A stretch of 64,000 bases of DNA from Streptomyces platensis (GCF_008704855.1 NZ_CP023691.1:6324001-6388000); one strand, 5' to 3'. Numbered from the stretch's first letter, positions 1 through 10,401 are shown. The notes: generated by a model not told the origin, from the sequence alone. Made by a program: numbers and translations.

Positions 1-145
1 CGCCGACCTGGGGGTGCACCGTCACACGCTGCGCTACCGGATGCGGCGGGTGGAGGAGATCCTGGGGCGCTCGCTGGACGACGCGGATGTGCGGATGGAG
101 CTGTGGCTGGCGCTCAAGGCCACCTCGGCGCCGCAGGGGGAGTAG
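1..145 (+). CDS. PucR-family transcriptional regulator, C-terminal end (partial)
   Basis: Only the last 47 codons are present; the gene runs in from the left edge and stops at TAG 143-145. The visible part begins ADLGVHRHTLRYRMRRVEE and continues with an ILGRSLDD-type helix, which is the conserved C-terminal helix-turn-helix of PucR/CdaR regulators (HTH_30 type), where the recognition helix carries the RxTLRYRM signature. This family usually controls catabolic genes such as those for purines, amino acids or sugar acids. The next gene downstream on the same strand is an aldehyde dehydrogenase, a plausible target, but 393 bases separate them and the link is inference. Confidence 0.8.
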   Translation, partial: ADLGVHRHTLRYRMRRVEEILGRSLDDADVRMELWLALKATSAPQGE

Positions 146-538
146 TGAGGGTGGGGTCGCCCCGGGGAGGGCCGCCCGAGCGAGCTCGCTGCTTCCGCGT
201 GGTGGCAGTCTTTGGAAGGCGCGGGGAGGCAGCGTCCCCGTAGGCCGGTGGGCCGTGTCCTCGTAGGCCGGCGGCGGGCCGGTGACGAGCGCGTCGGAGG
301 CGCCTAGAAGCTCCCCCTGAGGACCGGCCGCGGGAGCTCCGGGAGGCCGCGCCGCCACGCGCCCCGGATCGGCCCCGTACGCCCCCTCCACCGCGGAGAG
401 ACGGGCGCTGTGATTACGCCGCTTCGGACAAACGCCACAACGGCGCCGCACCCCTACCGTGGGTCCAGAGTCAAAACCGCAGAGACGCTCCCTGAGCCAT
501 GCGCACCACCCACCACTTCTGAAGGGCCGGGTTCCACT
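146..538. other. Intergenic region, no gene seen
   Basis: No reading frame here shows the third-position G/C bias of its neighbours. It contains a perfect 12-base palindrome AGCGAGCTCGCT at 179-190 just after the regulator gene, and two imperfect copies of a CGTAGGCCGG-containing segment near 240-280. An open frame extends upstream of the aldehyde dehydrogenase start to GTG 410, but its codons have only about 60% G/C in third position, so I treat 410-538 as leader rather than coding. Confidence 0.5.
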
Positions 539-1999
539 GTGCCGATCCCCACTGATGCAGCCCCCACCGCCTTTTGGCTCGCCGGCCGCGAGGCCACCGG
601 CGAGGCCACCTTCGATGTCACCTCCCCCTGGGACGGACGTCTCGTCGGCACGGTGAGCGTCCCCACCGAGGCCCAGGTCGAGGAGGCCGTCGCGGCCTCC
701 GTCGCCGTCCAGGAGGAGCTCGCCGCGACCCCCGCGCATGTGCGGGCCGCCGCGCTGGACCATGTGCACCGCCGGCTGGTGGAGCGTACGGAGGAGATCG
801 CCCGGCTGATCTCCGCGGAGAACGGCAAGCCCATGAAGTGGGCGCGTGGCGAGGTCGGCCGCGCCGTCTCCGTGTTCCGTTTCGCCGCCGAGGAGGCCCG
901 CCGCTTCAACGGTGGCGAGGCGCAGCGGCTGGACACCGACGCCGGTGGCGCCGGCCGGCTGGCGCTGACCCGGCGCTTCCCGCGTGGCACGGTCCTGGGC
1001 ATCGCCCCGTTCAACTTCCCGCTGAACCTCTGCGCCCACAAGATCGCCCCGGCTATCGCGGCCGGCGCGCCGATCATCCTCAAGCCGGCGCCGGCCACCC
1101 CGCTCTCCGGCCTGATCCTCGGCGAGCTGCTGGCCGAGACCGACCTGCCGGCCGGTTCCTGGTCGATCCTCCCGGTGCCCAACGACCGGATGCCGGCGCT
1201 GGTCCAGGACGAGCGGCTGCCGGTGGTCTCCTTCACCGGTTCCGAGAAGGTCGGCTACGCGATCCTCGACTCGGTGCCGCGCAAGCACTGCACCCTGGAG
1301 CTCGGCGGCAACGGCGCGGCCGTCGTCCTGCCGGACTTCTCCTCCGAGGCGGACCTGGACTGGGCGGCGCAGCGCATCGCCACCTTCTCCAACTACCAGG
1401 GCGGACAGTCCTGCATCTCGGTACAGCGGGTCATCGCGGACGCCTCCGTGTACGACCGGCTGGTGCCGAAGATCGTGGCGGCCGTCGAGGCGCAGGTCAC
1501 CGGCGATCCGTCGGACGACGCGACCGAGGTCGGCCCGCTGGTCAACGAGGACGCCGCCCAGCGCGTCGAGAGCTGGGTCGACGAGGCCGTGGAGCGCGGG
1601 GCGAAGCTGCTCGCGGGCGGCAAGCGCGACGGCGCCTCCTACGCGCCGACCGTCCTGGAGGACGTGCCCGCCGACGCCACCCTCGCCTGCGAGGAGGTCT
1701 TCGGCCCGGTCCTCACGCTCAAGAAGGTGGACGGGGAGGCCGCGGCCTTCGCGGCCGTCAACGACTCCAAGTTCGGCCTTCAGGCGGGTGTGTTCACCCA
1801 TGACGTGCAGACCGCCTTCCGCGCCCACCGCGCGCTGGAGGTCGGCGGCGTGATCATCGGCGATGTGCCGTCCTACCGCGCCGACCAGATGCCGTACGGC
1901 GGCGTCAAGCAGTCCGGTGTGGGCCGCGAGGGCGTGCGCTTCGCGATGGACGACTACACCTACGAGCGGGTGCTGGTCCTGACCGGACTCGCCCTGTAA
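539..1999 (+). CDS. NAD(P)-dependent aldehyde dehydrogenase
   Basis: The 486-residue protein belongs to the ALDH superfamily, which oxidises aldehydes to acids or acyl derivatives. The catalytic Cys292 lies in GGQSCIS, and the general-base Glu254 in LELGGNGA. An NAD-site segment SFTGSEKVG and the PFNFPLN segment typical of the fold are also present. Length matches the family (about 480-500). The frame stays open to GTG 410, which has a good GGAGAG site, but codons 410-538 lack Streptomyces codon bias and encode low-complexity sequence, so I chose GTG 539, preceded by GAAGG at 521. The substrate cannot be told from sequence. It follows a PucR-type regulator and ends at two strong hairpins. Confidence 0.9.
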   Translation: MPIPTDAAPTAFWLAGREATGEATFDVTSPWDGRLVGTVSVPTEAQVEEAVAASVAVQEELAATPAHVRAAALDHVHRRLVERTEEIARLISAENGKPMKWARGEVGRAVSVFRFAAEEARRFNGGEAQRLDTDAGGAGRLALTRRFPRGTVLGIAPFNFPLNLCAHKIAPAIAAGAPIILKPAPATPLSGLILGELLAETDLPAGSWSILPVPNDRMPALVQDERLPVVSFTGSEKVGYAILDSVPRKHCTLELGGNGAAVVLPDFSSEADLDWAAQRIATFSNYQGGQSCISVQRVIADASVYDRLVPKIVAAVEAQVTGDPSDDATEVGPLVNEDAAQRVESWVDEAVERGAKLLAGGKRDGASYAPTVLEDVPADATLACEEVFGPVLTLKKVDGEAAAFAAVNDSKFGLQAGVFTHDVQTAFRAHRALEVGGVIIGDVPSYRADQMPYGGVKQSGVGREGVRFAMDDYTYERVLVLTGLAL

Positions 2000-2030
2000 C
2001 ACCCGGCCCGGCCCGGACCGGTGGACAGCG

Positions 2031-2050
2031 ACGGCCCTCCCTGGGGCCGT
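2031..2050 (+). terminator. Rho-independent-type hairpin after the aldehyde dehydrogenase
   Basis: Stem ACGGCCC / GGGCCGT (2031-2037 and 2044-2050) with a 6-base loop, about 30 bases after the stop codon. There is no T tract, as is common in Streptomyces. Confidence 0.6.
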
Positions 2051-2097
2051 ATCGCCGTCCGGGCCCAGGCCGGCGCGCCCCCCGGCGCCGGCCTCTC

Positions 2098-2141
2098 GAC
2101 GCGGCGCGCTCCGGCACCCTGTTTCCGGAGCGCGCCGCGTC
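2098..2141. terminator. Strong 17-bp perfect hairpin
   Basis: Positions 2098-2114 and 2125-2141 are perfect reverse complements around a 10-base loop, followed by a run of C then TTT. It is a second, stronger terminator behind the aldehyde dehydrogenase and could act in both directions. Confidence 0.8.
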
Positions 2142-2497
2142 CCCCGTTTCCGGCATCGTCTCCCGCCATGCCGGATCTTGACCGTACGGGACGCGCCCCC
2201 GCCGCTTCCTCCTGTCCGAGGGGGAGCCGCGCCGGTGCCCCAGGGGGGAGACCGCGCCGCGCGTACCACCTTCGCGGTATGCCGCACCCCCCGAAGGGCG
2301 GAGGGCGGCCGGCCGGCCCGGTCCGGGGCCGGGGCACAGGTCCCGCTTGGCGTGCGGTGGCCCGAACACCCACCCGCGCCCGGTAGCTCCAGTGGTGCAA
2401 CCCGTGCGGATCGGGTAACTCTCACAAGTAGCGCTGTCCAGCGGCCGACCGGCCCGCCGGCGCAGAACTCCCGATCCCGCGGCGAGGTGAGCTCCTG
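2142..2497. other. Intergenic region upstream of the acyl-CoA dehydrogenase
   Basis: No supportable gene. Short open frames in this stretch have neither ribosome binding sites nor family resemblance. It must hold the promoter for the following gene, but I see no convincing -35/-10 pair. Confidence 0.4.
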
Positions 2498-4417
2498 ATG
2501 ACCGCTCCATCCATCCGCAACGTTTCCGAGCGCGAAGCACGCCAGGTCGCCGAGGCGGCCCGCGAGCAGGACTGGCGCAAGCCCAGCTTCGCCAAGGAAC
2601 TGTTCCTGGGGCGCTTCCGGCTCGACCTCATCCATCCGCACCCCACCCCCGCGGTCGACGACGTACGCCGCGGCGAGAAGTTCCTGGCCACGCTGCGCGA
2701 ATTCTGCGAGACGGAGGTCGACGGGGCGCGGATCGAGCGCGAGGGGCAGATTCCGGACGAGACCGTGGACGGCCTGAAGGCGCTCGGCGCGTTCGGGATG
2801 AAGATCGACCCCAAGTACGGCGGCCTCGGCCTCACCCAGGTCTACTACAACCGCGCGCTGTCCCTGGTCGGCACCGCCAGCCCCGCCATCGGCGCGCTGC
2901 TGTCGGCCCACCAGTCGATCGGCGTCCCCCAGCCGCTGAAGCTGTTCGGCACCAAGGAGCAGAAGGAGACCTTCCTGCCCCGCTGCGCCCGTACGGACAT
3001 CTCGGCCTTCCTGCTGACCGAGCCCGATGTCGGCTCGGACCCGGCCCGGCTGGCGACCATGGCCGTCCCGGACGGCACGGACTATGTGCTCGACGGTGTG
3101 AAGCTGTGGACCACCAACGGCGTGGTCGCCGATCTGCTGGTGGTGATGGCGCGGGTGCCCGCGTCCGAGGGCCACAAGGGCGGCATCACGGCCTTCGTCG
3201 TCGAGGCGGACTCACCCGGCATCACCGTCGAGAACCGCAACGCGTTCATGGGCCTGCGCGGCCTGGAGAACGGCGTCACCCGCTTCCACCAGGTGCGGGT
3301 CCCGGCCGCGAACCGCATCGGCCCCGAGGGCGCCGGTCTGAAGATCGCCCTGACCACGCTCAACACCGGCCGGCTGTCGCTGCCCGCGATGTGCGTCGGC
3401 TCCGGCAAGTGGTGCCTGAAGATCGCCCGCGAGTGGTCCGGGGCCCGCGAGCAGTGGGGCCGGCCGGTCGCCAAGCATGAGGCCGTCGGCGCCAAGATCT
3501 CCTTCATCGCCGCCACCACCTTCGCCCTCGAAGCGGTCGTCGACCTGTCCTCCCAGATGGCCGACGAGAACCGCAACGACATCCGTATCGAGGCCGCCCT
3601 CGCCAAGCTCTACGGCTCCGAGATGGGCTGGCTGATGGCCGACGAACTCGTCCAGATCCGCGGCGGCCGCGGCTTCGAGACCGCCGACTCGCTCGCCGCC
3701 CGCGGCGAACGCGGGGTCCCCGCCGAGCAGATGCTGCGCGATATGCGCATCAACCGGATCTTCGAGGGTTCCACGGAGATCATGCATCTGCTGATCGCCC
3801 GCGAGGCGGTGGACGCCCATCTGTCGGTCGCCGGTGACCTCATCGACCCGGACAAGACCCTCGCCGACAAGGGCCGGGCGGCGGCCAAGGCCGGCGGGTT
3901 CTACGCCCGCTGGCTGCCCAAGCTCGTCGCCGGACCGGGCCAACTCCCGCGTACGTACCAGGAGTTCGGCAAGCTCTCGGGTCATCTGCGGTATGTCGAG
4001 CGGACCTCCCGCAAGCTTGCCCGCTCCACCTTCTACGCGATGTCCCGCTGGCAGGGCCGGATGGAGACCAAGCAGGGCTTCCTCGGCCGGATCGTCGACA
4101 TCGGCGCCGAACTCTTCGCGATGAGCGCCGCCTGCGTACGTGCCGAGTACCTCCGGGAGACCGGGGACCACGGCCGGGAGGCACAGCAGCTGGCCGATGT
4201 GTTCTGCCGGCAGGCGCGGATCCGCGTCGAGGAGCTGTTCGGCCGGCTGTGGACCAACACCGACGAACTCGACCGCAAGGTCGTCTCCGGAGTCCTCGAC
4301 GGCAGCTACGCCTGGCTGGAGGAGGGCATCATCGACCCCAGCAGCGACGGCCCCTGGATCGCCGACGCCACTCCGGGACCGAGCATGACCGACAACGTCC
4401 GGCGGCCCATCCGCTGA
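2498..4417 (+). CDS. Acyl-CoA dehydrogenase, long form (FadE-like)
   Basis: This 639-residue flavoprotein is expected to catalyse the FAD-dependent alpha,beta-dehydrogenation of acyl-CoA, the first step of beta-oxidation. The N-terminal helical, beta-barrel and C-terminal helical ACAD domains occupy roughly residues 70-450. The segment FLLTEPDVGSDPARL is the FAD/substrate signature, and the catalytic base is Glu423 in INRIFEGSTEIM, matching the YEGT motif of medium- and very-long-chain enzymes. About 200 extra C-terminal residues place it with the VLCAD/ACAD9-like long members. ATG 2498 is preceded by GAGGTGA eight bases upstream. It stands alone between strong terminators. Confidence 0.9.
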   Translation: MTAPSIRNVSEREARQVAEAAREQDWRKPSFAKELFLGRFRLDLIHPHPTPAVDDVRRGEKFLATLREFCETEVDGARIEREGQIPDETVDGLKALGAFGMKIDPKYGGLGLTQVYYNRALSLVGTASPAIGALLSAHQSIGVPQPLKLFGTKEQKETFLPRCARTDISAFLLTEPDVGSDPARLATMAVPDGTDYVLDGVKLWTTNGVVADLLVVMARVPASEGHKGGITAFVVEADSPGITVENRNAFMGLRGLENGVTRFHQVRVPAANRIGPEGAGLKIALTTLNTGRLSLPAMCVGSGKWCLKIAREWSGAREQWGRPVAKHEAVGAKISFIAATTFALEAVVDLSSQMADENRNDIRIEAALAKLYGSEMGWLMADELVQIRGGRGFETADSLAARGERGVPAEQMLRDMRINRIFEGSTEIMHLLIAREAVDAHLSVAGDLIDPDKTLADKGRAAAKAGGFYARWLPKLVAGPGQLPRTYQEFGKLSGHLRYVERTSRKLARSTFYAMSRWQGRMETKQGFLGRIVDIGAELFAMSAACVRAEYLRETGDHGREAQQLADVFCRQARIRVEELFGRLWTNTDELDRKVVSGVLDGSYAWLEEGIIDPSSDGPWIADATPGPSMTDNVRRPIR

Positions 4418-4435
4418 ACGTCCCTCGGCCGCACG

Positions 4436-4477
4436 CCCGGGGCCGGTCCGGCAGCGATCCACCGGACCGGCCCCGGG
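4436..4477. terminator. 16-bp perfect hairpin
   Basis: Arms 4436-4451 and 4462-4477 pair perfectly around a 10-base loop, 18 bases after the acyl-CoA dehydrogenase stop. It separates that gene from the dxr operon. Confidence 0.8.
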
Positions 4478-4566
4478 GCATGTCCCGCGGCGCGGGCGAG
4501 CCACATGATCCATCCGACCGGGCCTGGGTGTCCGGGCCCCCTCGGCGACCGGCCACAATGGACCAC

Positions 4567-5832
4567 ATGACGGACTCCCTCGCCCACCCGCATCTGCGTT
4601 TCGAGCCGGCCGCCCCGCACCCCGGCGGCCCGCGCGACATCGTGATCCTCGGCTCGACCGGGTCGATCGGCACCCAGGCGATCGACATCGTGCTGCGTAA
4701 CCCCGACCGCTTCCGGGTGACCGCGCTCTCCGCGGCCGGCGGCCGGGTCGAGCTGCTCGCCGATCAGGCGCACCAGCTGCGGGTGACCGCCGTCGCCGTG
4801 GCGCGCGAGGACGCGGTGCCCGCGCTGCGTACGGCGCTGGCGGACCGCTACGGCGCGGGCGAGCCGCTGCCCGAGATCCTGGCCGGCCCCGACGCGGCCA
4901 CCGACCTGGCCGCCTCCCCCTGCCACACCGTCCTCAACGGCATCACCGGCTCCATCGGGCTCGCGCCCACGCTGGCCGCCCTCAAGGCGGGCCGGGTGCT
5001 CGCGCTGGCCAACAAGGAGTCGCTGATCGTCGGCGGCCCCCTGGTCAAGGCGCTCGCCGCGCCCGGCCAGATCATCCCCGTCGACTCCGAGCACTCCGCG
5101 CTCTTCCAGGCGCTCGCCGGCGGTGACCGGGCCGAGGTCCGCAAGCTGGTCGTCACCGCCTCCGGCGGCCCGTTCCGCGGCCGCACCAAGCGCGAGCTGG
5201 CCGGGGTCACACCCGAGCAGGCGCTGGCCCACCCCACCTGGGCGATGGGTCCGGTCGTCACCATCAACTCCGCGACCCTCGTCAACAAGGGTCTGGAGGT
5301 CATCGAGGCGCATCTGCTGTTCGACGTCCCCTTCGACCGCATCGAGGTCGTCGTCCATCCGCAGTCCTACATCCACTCGATGGTGGAGTTCACCGACGGC
5401 TCCACGCTCGCCCAGGCCAGCCCGCCCGACATGCGGATGCCGATCGCGCTGGGCATCGGCTGGCCCGAGCGGGTCCCGGACGCGGCCCCGGGCGTGGACT
5501 GGACGAAGGCGCAGACCTGGGAGTTCTTCCCGCTGGACGAGGAGGCCTTCCCCGCCGTATCGCTGGCCTGCCGGGTCGGTGATCTGGGCGGCACCGCCCC
5601 CGCCGTCTTCAACGCGGCGAACGAGGAATGTGTGGCTGCCTTCCTCCAGGGCGGGCTGCCATTCACAGGGATTGTGGATACGGTCGCCGCAGTGGTCGCC
5701 GAGCACGGCACGCCCGCACGGGGAACCTCCCTGACGGTCGCGGACGTCCTGGAGGCGGAAACCTGGGCGCGCGCCCGCGCCCGCGAACTGGCCGCCCGTG
5801 CGGCACGGACACCTTCGGAGGCTCGCGCATGA
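4567..5832 (+). CDS. dxr: 1-deoxy-D-xylulose 5-phosphate reductoisomerase
   Basis: DXR converts 1-deoxyxylulose 5-phosphate to 2-C-methylerythritol 4-phosphate with NADPH and a divalent metal, the committed step of the MEP isoprenoid pathway. The NADPH-binding start ILGSTGSIGTQA is at residues 23-34. The metal-binding and substrate segment IPVDSEHSALFQ and the VHPQSYIHSMVEF segment are intact, and the length (421) fits the family. ATG 4558, three codons upstream, is an equally possible start; neither has a clear ribosome binding site. The stop overlaps the rseP start by ATGA, so the two are probably translationally coupled. ispG, acting later in the same pathway, follows rseP. Confidence 0.95.
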   Translation: MTDSLAHPHLRFEPAAPHPGGPRDIVILGSTGSIGTQAIDIVLRNPDRFRVTALSAAGGRVELLADQAHQLRVTAVAVAREDAVPALRTALADRYGAGEPLPEILAGPDAATDLAASPCHTVLNGITGSIGLAPTLAALKAGRVLALANKESLIVGGPLVKALAAPGQIIPVDSEHSALFQALAGGDRAEVRKLVVTASGGPFRGRTKRELAGVTPEQALAHPTWAMGPVVTINSATLVNKGLEVIEAHLLFDVPFDRIEVVVHPQSYIHSMVEFTDGSTLAQASPPDMRMPIALGIGWPERVPDAAPGVDWTKAQTWEFFPLDEEAFPAVSLACRVGDLGGTAPAVFNAANEECVAAFLQGGLPFTGIVDTVAAVVAEHGTPARGTSLTVADVLEAETWARARARELAARAARTPSEARA

Positions 5833-7130
5833 CGACCTGGATGACCATCCTCGGCATAGTCGTCTTCGTCGTCGGCCTGCTGTTCTCCATTGCCTGGCAC
5901 GAGCTCGGCCACCTCTCCACGGCCAAGATGTTCGGTATCCGCGTGCCGCAGTACATGGTGGGCTTCGGGCCGACGCTCTTCTCCCGTAAGAAGGGCGATA
6001 CCGAGTACGGCATCAAGGCCGTCCCGCTCGGCGGCTACATCCGCATGATCGGGATGTTCCCGCCCGGCGACGACGGAAAGCTCCAGGCCCGCTCCACCTC
6101 GCCGTTCCGCGGCATGATCGAGGATGCCCGCTCGGCGGCCTTCGAGGAGCTCCAGCCCGGCGACGAGAAGCGGCTCTTCTACACCCGTAAGCCCTGGAAG
6201 CGCGTCATCGTGATGTTCGCCGGGCCGTTCATGAATCTGATCCTGGCGGTCGTGATCTTCATGAGCGTCCTGATGGGCTTCGGAATCAACACCCAGACCA
6301 CCCAGGTCGGCTCGGTCTCGGAGTGCGTCATCTCGGCCGCGGCCAAGACGGACAAGTGCCCGGCCGGCGCGAAGGACTCCCCGGCCAAGGCCGCGGGCCT
6401 GCGGGCCGGCGACAAGATCGTCTCGTTCAACGGCCACCCCGTGCCGGACTGGGGCGCCCTCCAGCAGCAGATCCGCGACACCACCGGGCCCGCGACCCTC
6501 GTCGTCGAACGGCACGGTGCGCGCAAGACCCTGCACGCCGACCTGATCGAGAACAAGGTCGCCAAGACCGACGGCCGCGGCGGCTATGTCCCCGGCGAAT
6601 TCGTCACCGCCGGATTCCTCGGCTTCACCCCGGCCAGCGGCGTCGTCCAGCAGTCCTTCGGCCAGTCCGTCGACCGCATGGGCAACATGGTCGAGCAGGG
6701 CGTCTCCTCGCTGATAAACCTGCCCGCCAAGGTGCCGGACCTGTGGGACGCGGCCTTCAACGGCGGCGAGCGCAAGCAGGACTCCCCGATGGGCGTGGTC
6801 GGTGCGGCCCGGGTCGGCGGCGAGGTCTTCTCCCTGGACATTCCGCCGGAGCAGCGGGTGGCGACCATGCTGTTCCTGGTCGCGGGCTTCAACCTCTCGC
6901 TGTTCCTGTTCAACATGCTGCCGCTGCTGCCCCTGGACGGCGGGCACATCGCCGGTGCCGTGTGGGAGTCGATCCGGCGGGCCTTCGCCAAGATCGTCCG
7001 GCGTCCCGACCCCGGCCCCTTCGACGTCGCCAAGCTGATGCCGGTCGCCTACGTCGTCGCCGGGATCTTCATCTGCTTCACGCTGCTGGTCCTGGTCGCC
7101 GACGTGGTGAATCCGGTGAAGCTGACCTGA
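5829..7130 (+). CDS. rseP: Site-2 intramembrane zinc metalloprotease (RseP/RasP type)
   Basis: This M50-family membrane protease of 433 residues cuts transmembrane substrates such as anti-sigma factors during regulated intramembrane proteolysis. The zinc motif HELGH (His24, Glu25, His28) sits in the first transmembrane helix, and the second metal-ligand motif LPLDGGH (Asp370) in a late helix. A PDZ domain lies near residues 170-260 (SPAKAAGLRAGDKIVSFNG). About four hydrophobic segments are visible. The start overlaps the dxr stop (ATGA). The dxr-rseP-ispG order is widespread in actinobacteria and does not imply a shared pathway. Confidence 0.95.
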   Translation: MTTWMTILGIVVFVVGLLFSIAWHELGHLSTAKMFGIRVPQYMVGFGPTLFSRKKGDTEYGIKAVPLGGYIRMIGMFPPGDDGKLQARSTSPFRGMIEDARSAAFEELQPGDEKRLFYTRKPWKRVIVMFAGPFMNLILAVVIFMSVLMGFGINTQTTQVGSVSECVISAAAKTDKCPAGAKDSPAKAAGLRAGDKIVSFNGHPVPDWGALQQQIRDTTGPATLVVERHGARKTLHADLIENKVAKTDGRGGYVPGEFVTAGFLGFTPASGVVQQSFGQSVDRMGNMVEQGVSSLINLPAKVPDLWDAAFNGGERKQDSPMGVVGAARVGGEVFSLDIPPEQRVATMLFLVAGFNLSLFLFNMLPLLPLDGGHIAGAVWESIRRAFAKIVRRPDPGPFDVAKLMPVAYVVAGIFICFTLLVLVADVVNPVKLT

Positions 7131-7145
7131 AAACGGGTTTGGCGG

Positions 7146-7206
7146 CGGCCGGACACCTCCCTGGCGTTTGCCGGGCGCCTCTGTGGCGTTTGGAGGTGTC
7201 CGGCCG
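7146..7206 (+). terminator. Hairpin after rseP
   Basis: 15-bp arms at 7146-7160 and 7192-7206 are perfectly complementary. The 31-base loop contains two copies of TGGCGTTT. It lies 15 bases after the rseP stop and upstream of ispG, so ispG probably has its own promoter. Confidence 0.7.
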
Positions 7207-7324
7207 TCTCCATTCGTGGCGCGACACGGGCGCGATGTGCTTGCCGCGACTCCCGTGCCGTAATCTCGAAGACCGGAGCCCGCCGCTGCGGGGCCTTGAT
7301 CCACACCTTGGGGTTGCTCGCCAG

Positions 7325-8482
<1,158 letters not shown>

Positions 8483-8517
8483 TCCACGGCCACCACGGCC
8501 CCGCGGCACCGCCGCCG

Positions 8518-8547
8518 AGCCCCGCGCCCGCCCCGGGCCGCGGGGCT
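8518..8547 (+). terminator. Hairpin after ispG
   Basis: 9-bp arms AGCCCCGCG / CGCGGGGCT (8518-8526 and 8539-8547) with a 12-base loop, 36 bases downstream of the ispG stop. Confidence 0.65.
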
Positions 8548-8669
8548 CCGCGCTGCCCGGCGCAATCCGCCCCCGCAGCGGCCGGGTGCTCCCGCGCGGG
8601 GGGAGGTAAAGTGCCAAGACCTGCTCCCGCCTGGCCTCCCAGGCCCGTAACGGTGAGGCTTTCCGACAC

Positions 8670-9515
8670 GTGCTGACGACCACTGCCATCAAGGTCCTCG
8701 AGCCCGGGGAGCTCGACGACGCCCTCGCGGTCCTCGACCGCGATCCGGTCGCCAATGCCTTCGTCGCCGCCCGCGTACAGATCGCCGGCCTCGACCCCTG
8801 GCGGCTGGGCGGCGAGATGTGGGGCTGGTACGTGGACGGCCGCCTGGAGTCGCTCTGCTACGCCGGCGCCAACCTCGTCCCGGTCTGCGCCACCTCCGAA
8901 GCCATCCGCGGCTTCGCCGAGCGCGCCCGCCGCCAGGGCCGCCGCTGCTCGTCCATCGTCGGCCCCGCGGAAGCCACCGCCGAACTGTGGTCGCTGCTGG
9001 AGCCCCACTGGGGGCCGGCCCGCGACATCCGGGCCCACCAGCCCCTGATGGTCACCACCGCACCGTCCGCCGAGATCGCCCCCGACCCGTACGTCCGGCG
9101 GATCCGCAAGAACGAGATGGACCTGATCATGCCCGCCTGCGTGGCCATGTTCACCGAAGAGGTCGGCATCTCCCCGATGGCCGGCGACGGCGGACTGCTC
9201 TACCAGGCCAGAGTCGCCGAACTCGTCGGCGCCGGCCGCTCCTTCGCCCGTACGGAGAACGGCAAGGTCATCTTCAAGGCCGAGATCGGCGCCGCCACCC
9301 AGCGGGCCTGCCAGATCCAGGGCGTCTGGGTCGACCCCGCCTACCGCGGCAAGGGCCTCTCCGAGACCGGCATGGCCGCCGTGCTGCGCTACGCCCTCAG
9401 CGACGTCGCCCCCGTCGTCAGCCTCTACGTCAACGACTTCAACACCGCGGCCCGCGCCTCCTATCGCCGGGTGGGCTTCGAGGAAGTCGGAGCGTTCATG
9501 AGCGTACTGTTCTGA
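8670..9515 (+). CDS. GNAT-family N-acetyltransferase with DUF4081 N-terminal domain
   Basis: The 281-residue protein has two parts. Residues 1-135 match the DUF4081-type domain seen ahead of GNAT domains in actinobacteria. The C-terminal half is a GNAT fold with acetyl-CoA motif A in GVWVDPAYRGKGLSETGMAA (Q/RxxGxG/A type) and the following ASYRRVGFEEVG. GTG 8670 is preceded by GTGAGG. It probably transfers an acetyl group from acetyl-CoA to an amine, but the substrate is unknown. It follows ispG after a terminator and precedes another GNAT gene by 24 bases, so the two may be co-transcribed. Confidence 0.8.
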   Translation: MLTTTAIKVLEPGELDDALAVLDRDPVANAFVAARVQIAGLDPWRLGGEMWGWYVDGRLESLCYAGANLVPVCATSEAIRGFAERARRQGRRCSSIVGPAEATAELWSLLEPHWGPARDIRAHQPLMVTTAPSAEIAPDPYVRRIRKNEMDLIMPACVAMFTEEVGISPMAGDGGLLYQARVAELVGAGRSFARTENGKVIFKAEIGAATQRACQIQGVWVDPAYRGKGLSETGMAAVLRYALSDVAPVVSLYVNDFNTAARASYRRVGFEEVGAFMSVLF

Positions 9516-9539
9516 CCCACCGCCTTGTACGCTCCGGGC

Positions 9540-10076
9540 ATGGATGACGTCGCGGTCGGCCCCCTTGATCTCGCTGCCCGCGTGGATGACGCGCTGGCCG
9601 TCCAGGCGCTCGCCTTCGGCCTGAGTGACGAGGAGATCGCCGTCCGCCGGCACATCGTGCTGCGCCACCTCGGCTGCCCCGGCGCCCGCGCGCTCGGCGC
9701 CACCACTCCCGAGGGCCGGCTGGTCGGCTTCGTCTACGGCATGCCCAACGACCGCGCCCACTGGTGGTCCACCGTCGTCGAGCCCTACCTCCGCAACGAG
9801 TGCCTCGACCACTGGCTCGACGACTCCTTCACCATCACCGAGCTGCACGTCCACCCCGGCTACCAGCACCGCGGCCTCGGCCGCGCACTGATCACCCGCA
9901 TCACCGACGAGGCCGCCGAACCCCGCTCCATCCTCTCCGCCATCGACACCGAAAGCCCCGCCCGCCGCCTCTACCGCTCCCTCGGCTACCACGACCTCGC
10001 CCGCCGAGTCCTCTTCCCCAGCGCCCCCACCCCCTACGCGGTGATGGGCGCCCCCCTCCCCCTGAAGCGCCCCTGA
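9540..10076 (+). CDS. GNAT-family N-acetyltransferase
   Basis: The 178-residue single-domain acetyltransferase has motif A in ELHVHPGYQHRGLGRALI, with the acetyl-CoA pyrophosphate loop HRGLGRA, and the motif-B region ARRLYRSLGYHDL. The start is ATG 9540 (MDDVAVGPLD). The frame remains open to TTG 9525, but that adds only five residues without a better ribosome site. The substrate cannot be predicted. It ends before a large hairpin. Confidence 0.8.
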   Translation: MDDVAVGPLDLAARVDDALAVQALAFGLSDEEIAVRRHIVLRHLGCPGARALGATTPEGRLVGFVYGMPNDRAHWWSTVVEPYLRNECLDHWLDDSFTITELHVHPGYQHRGLGRALITRITDEAAEPRSILSAIDTESPARRLYRSLGYHDLARRVLFPSAPTPYAVMGAPLPLKRP

Positions 10077-10147
10077 ACGAGCCATCAGGCCGCAGGCAAG
10101 AACAAGGGCCCACCCCCACCGGCCCCCACCCACCCCCAACGGGAGGG

Positions 10148-10218
10148 GACGGGCCGGAGGGGCAGGGGTGTGGGACGTAAAGCGAAGCAGTCCCACACCC
10201 CTGCCCCGGAGGCCCGTC
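10148..10218. terminator. Large interrupted hairpin upstream of proS
   Basis: 28-base arms (10148-10175 and 10191-10218) pair except for three central bases, with a 15-base A-rich loop CGTAAAGCGAAGCAG. It lies 71 bases after the GNAT gene and likely ends that transcript. The remaining 183 bases to proS contain no gene and should hold the proS promoter, though no clear -10/-35 pair was found. Confidence 0.7.
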
Positions 10219-10401
10219 ACCGCACCCCGACAGCCCCGCGCAGCGGACCCGCCCGCCGCAGGCGCAACGGCGAACAACCACCACGGCGGGAAAGCCAAAA
10301 TCGCGGGAGACAGGCAAAGCGCAGCGGATACGCATTTCCTAGCGCCACACCCCTACAGCTAACCTCCAGGGAGTCACCTTTCTTACGCAGGAGAATCTCC
10401 C

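Noticed and set aside
410..538. N-terminal extension of the aldehyde dehydrogenase from GTG 410
   Set aside because: Good ribosome site, but third-position G/C is only about 60% and the family begins near the residues encoded from 539.
2021..2498. Small open frames between the aldehyde dehydrogenase and acyl-CoA dehydrogenase
   Set aside because: They run through two terminator hairpins and are Pro/Arg/Ala antisense-like sequence without ribosome sites.
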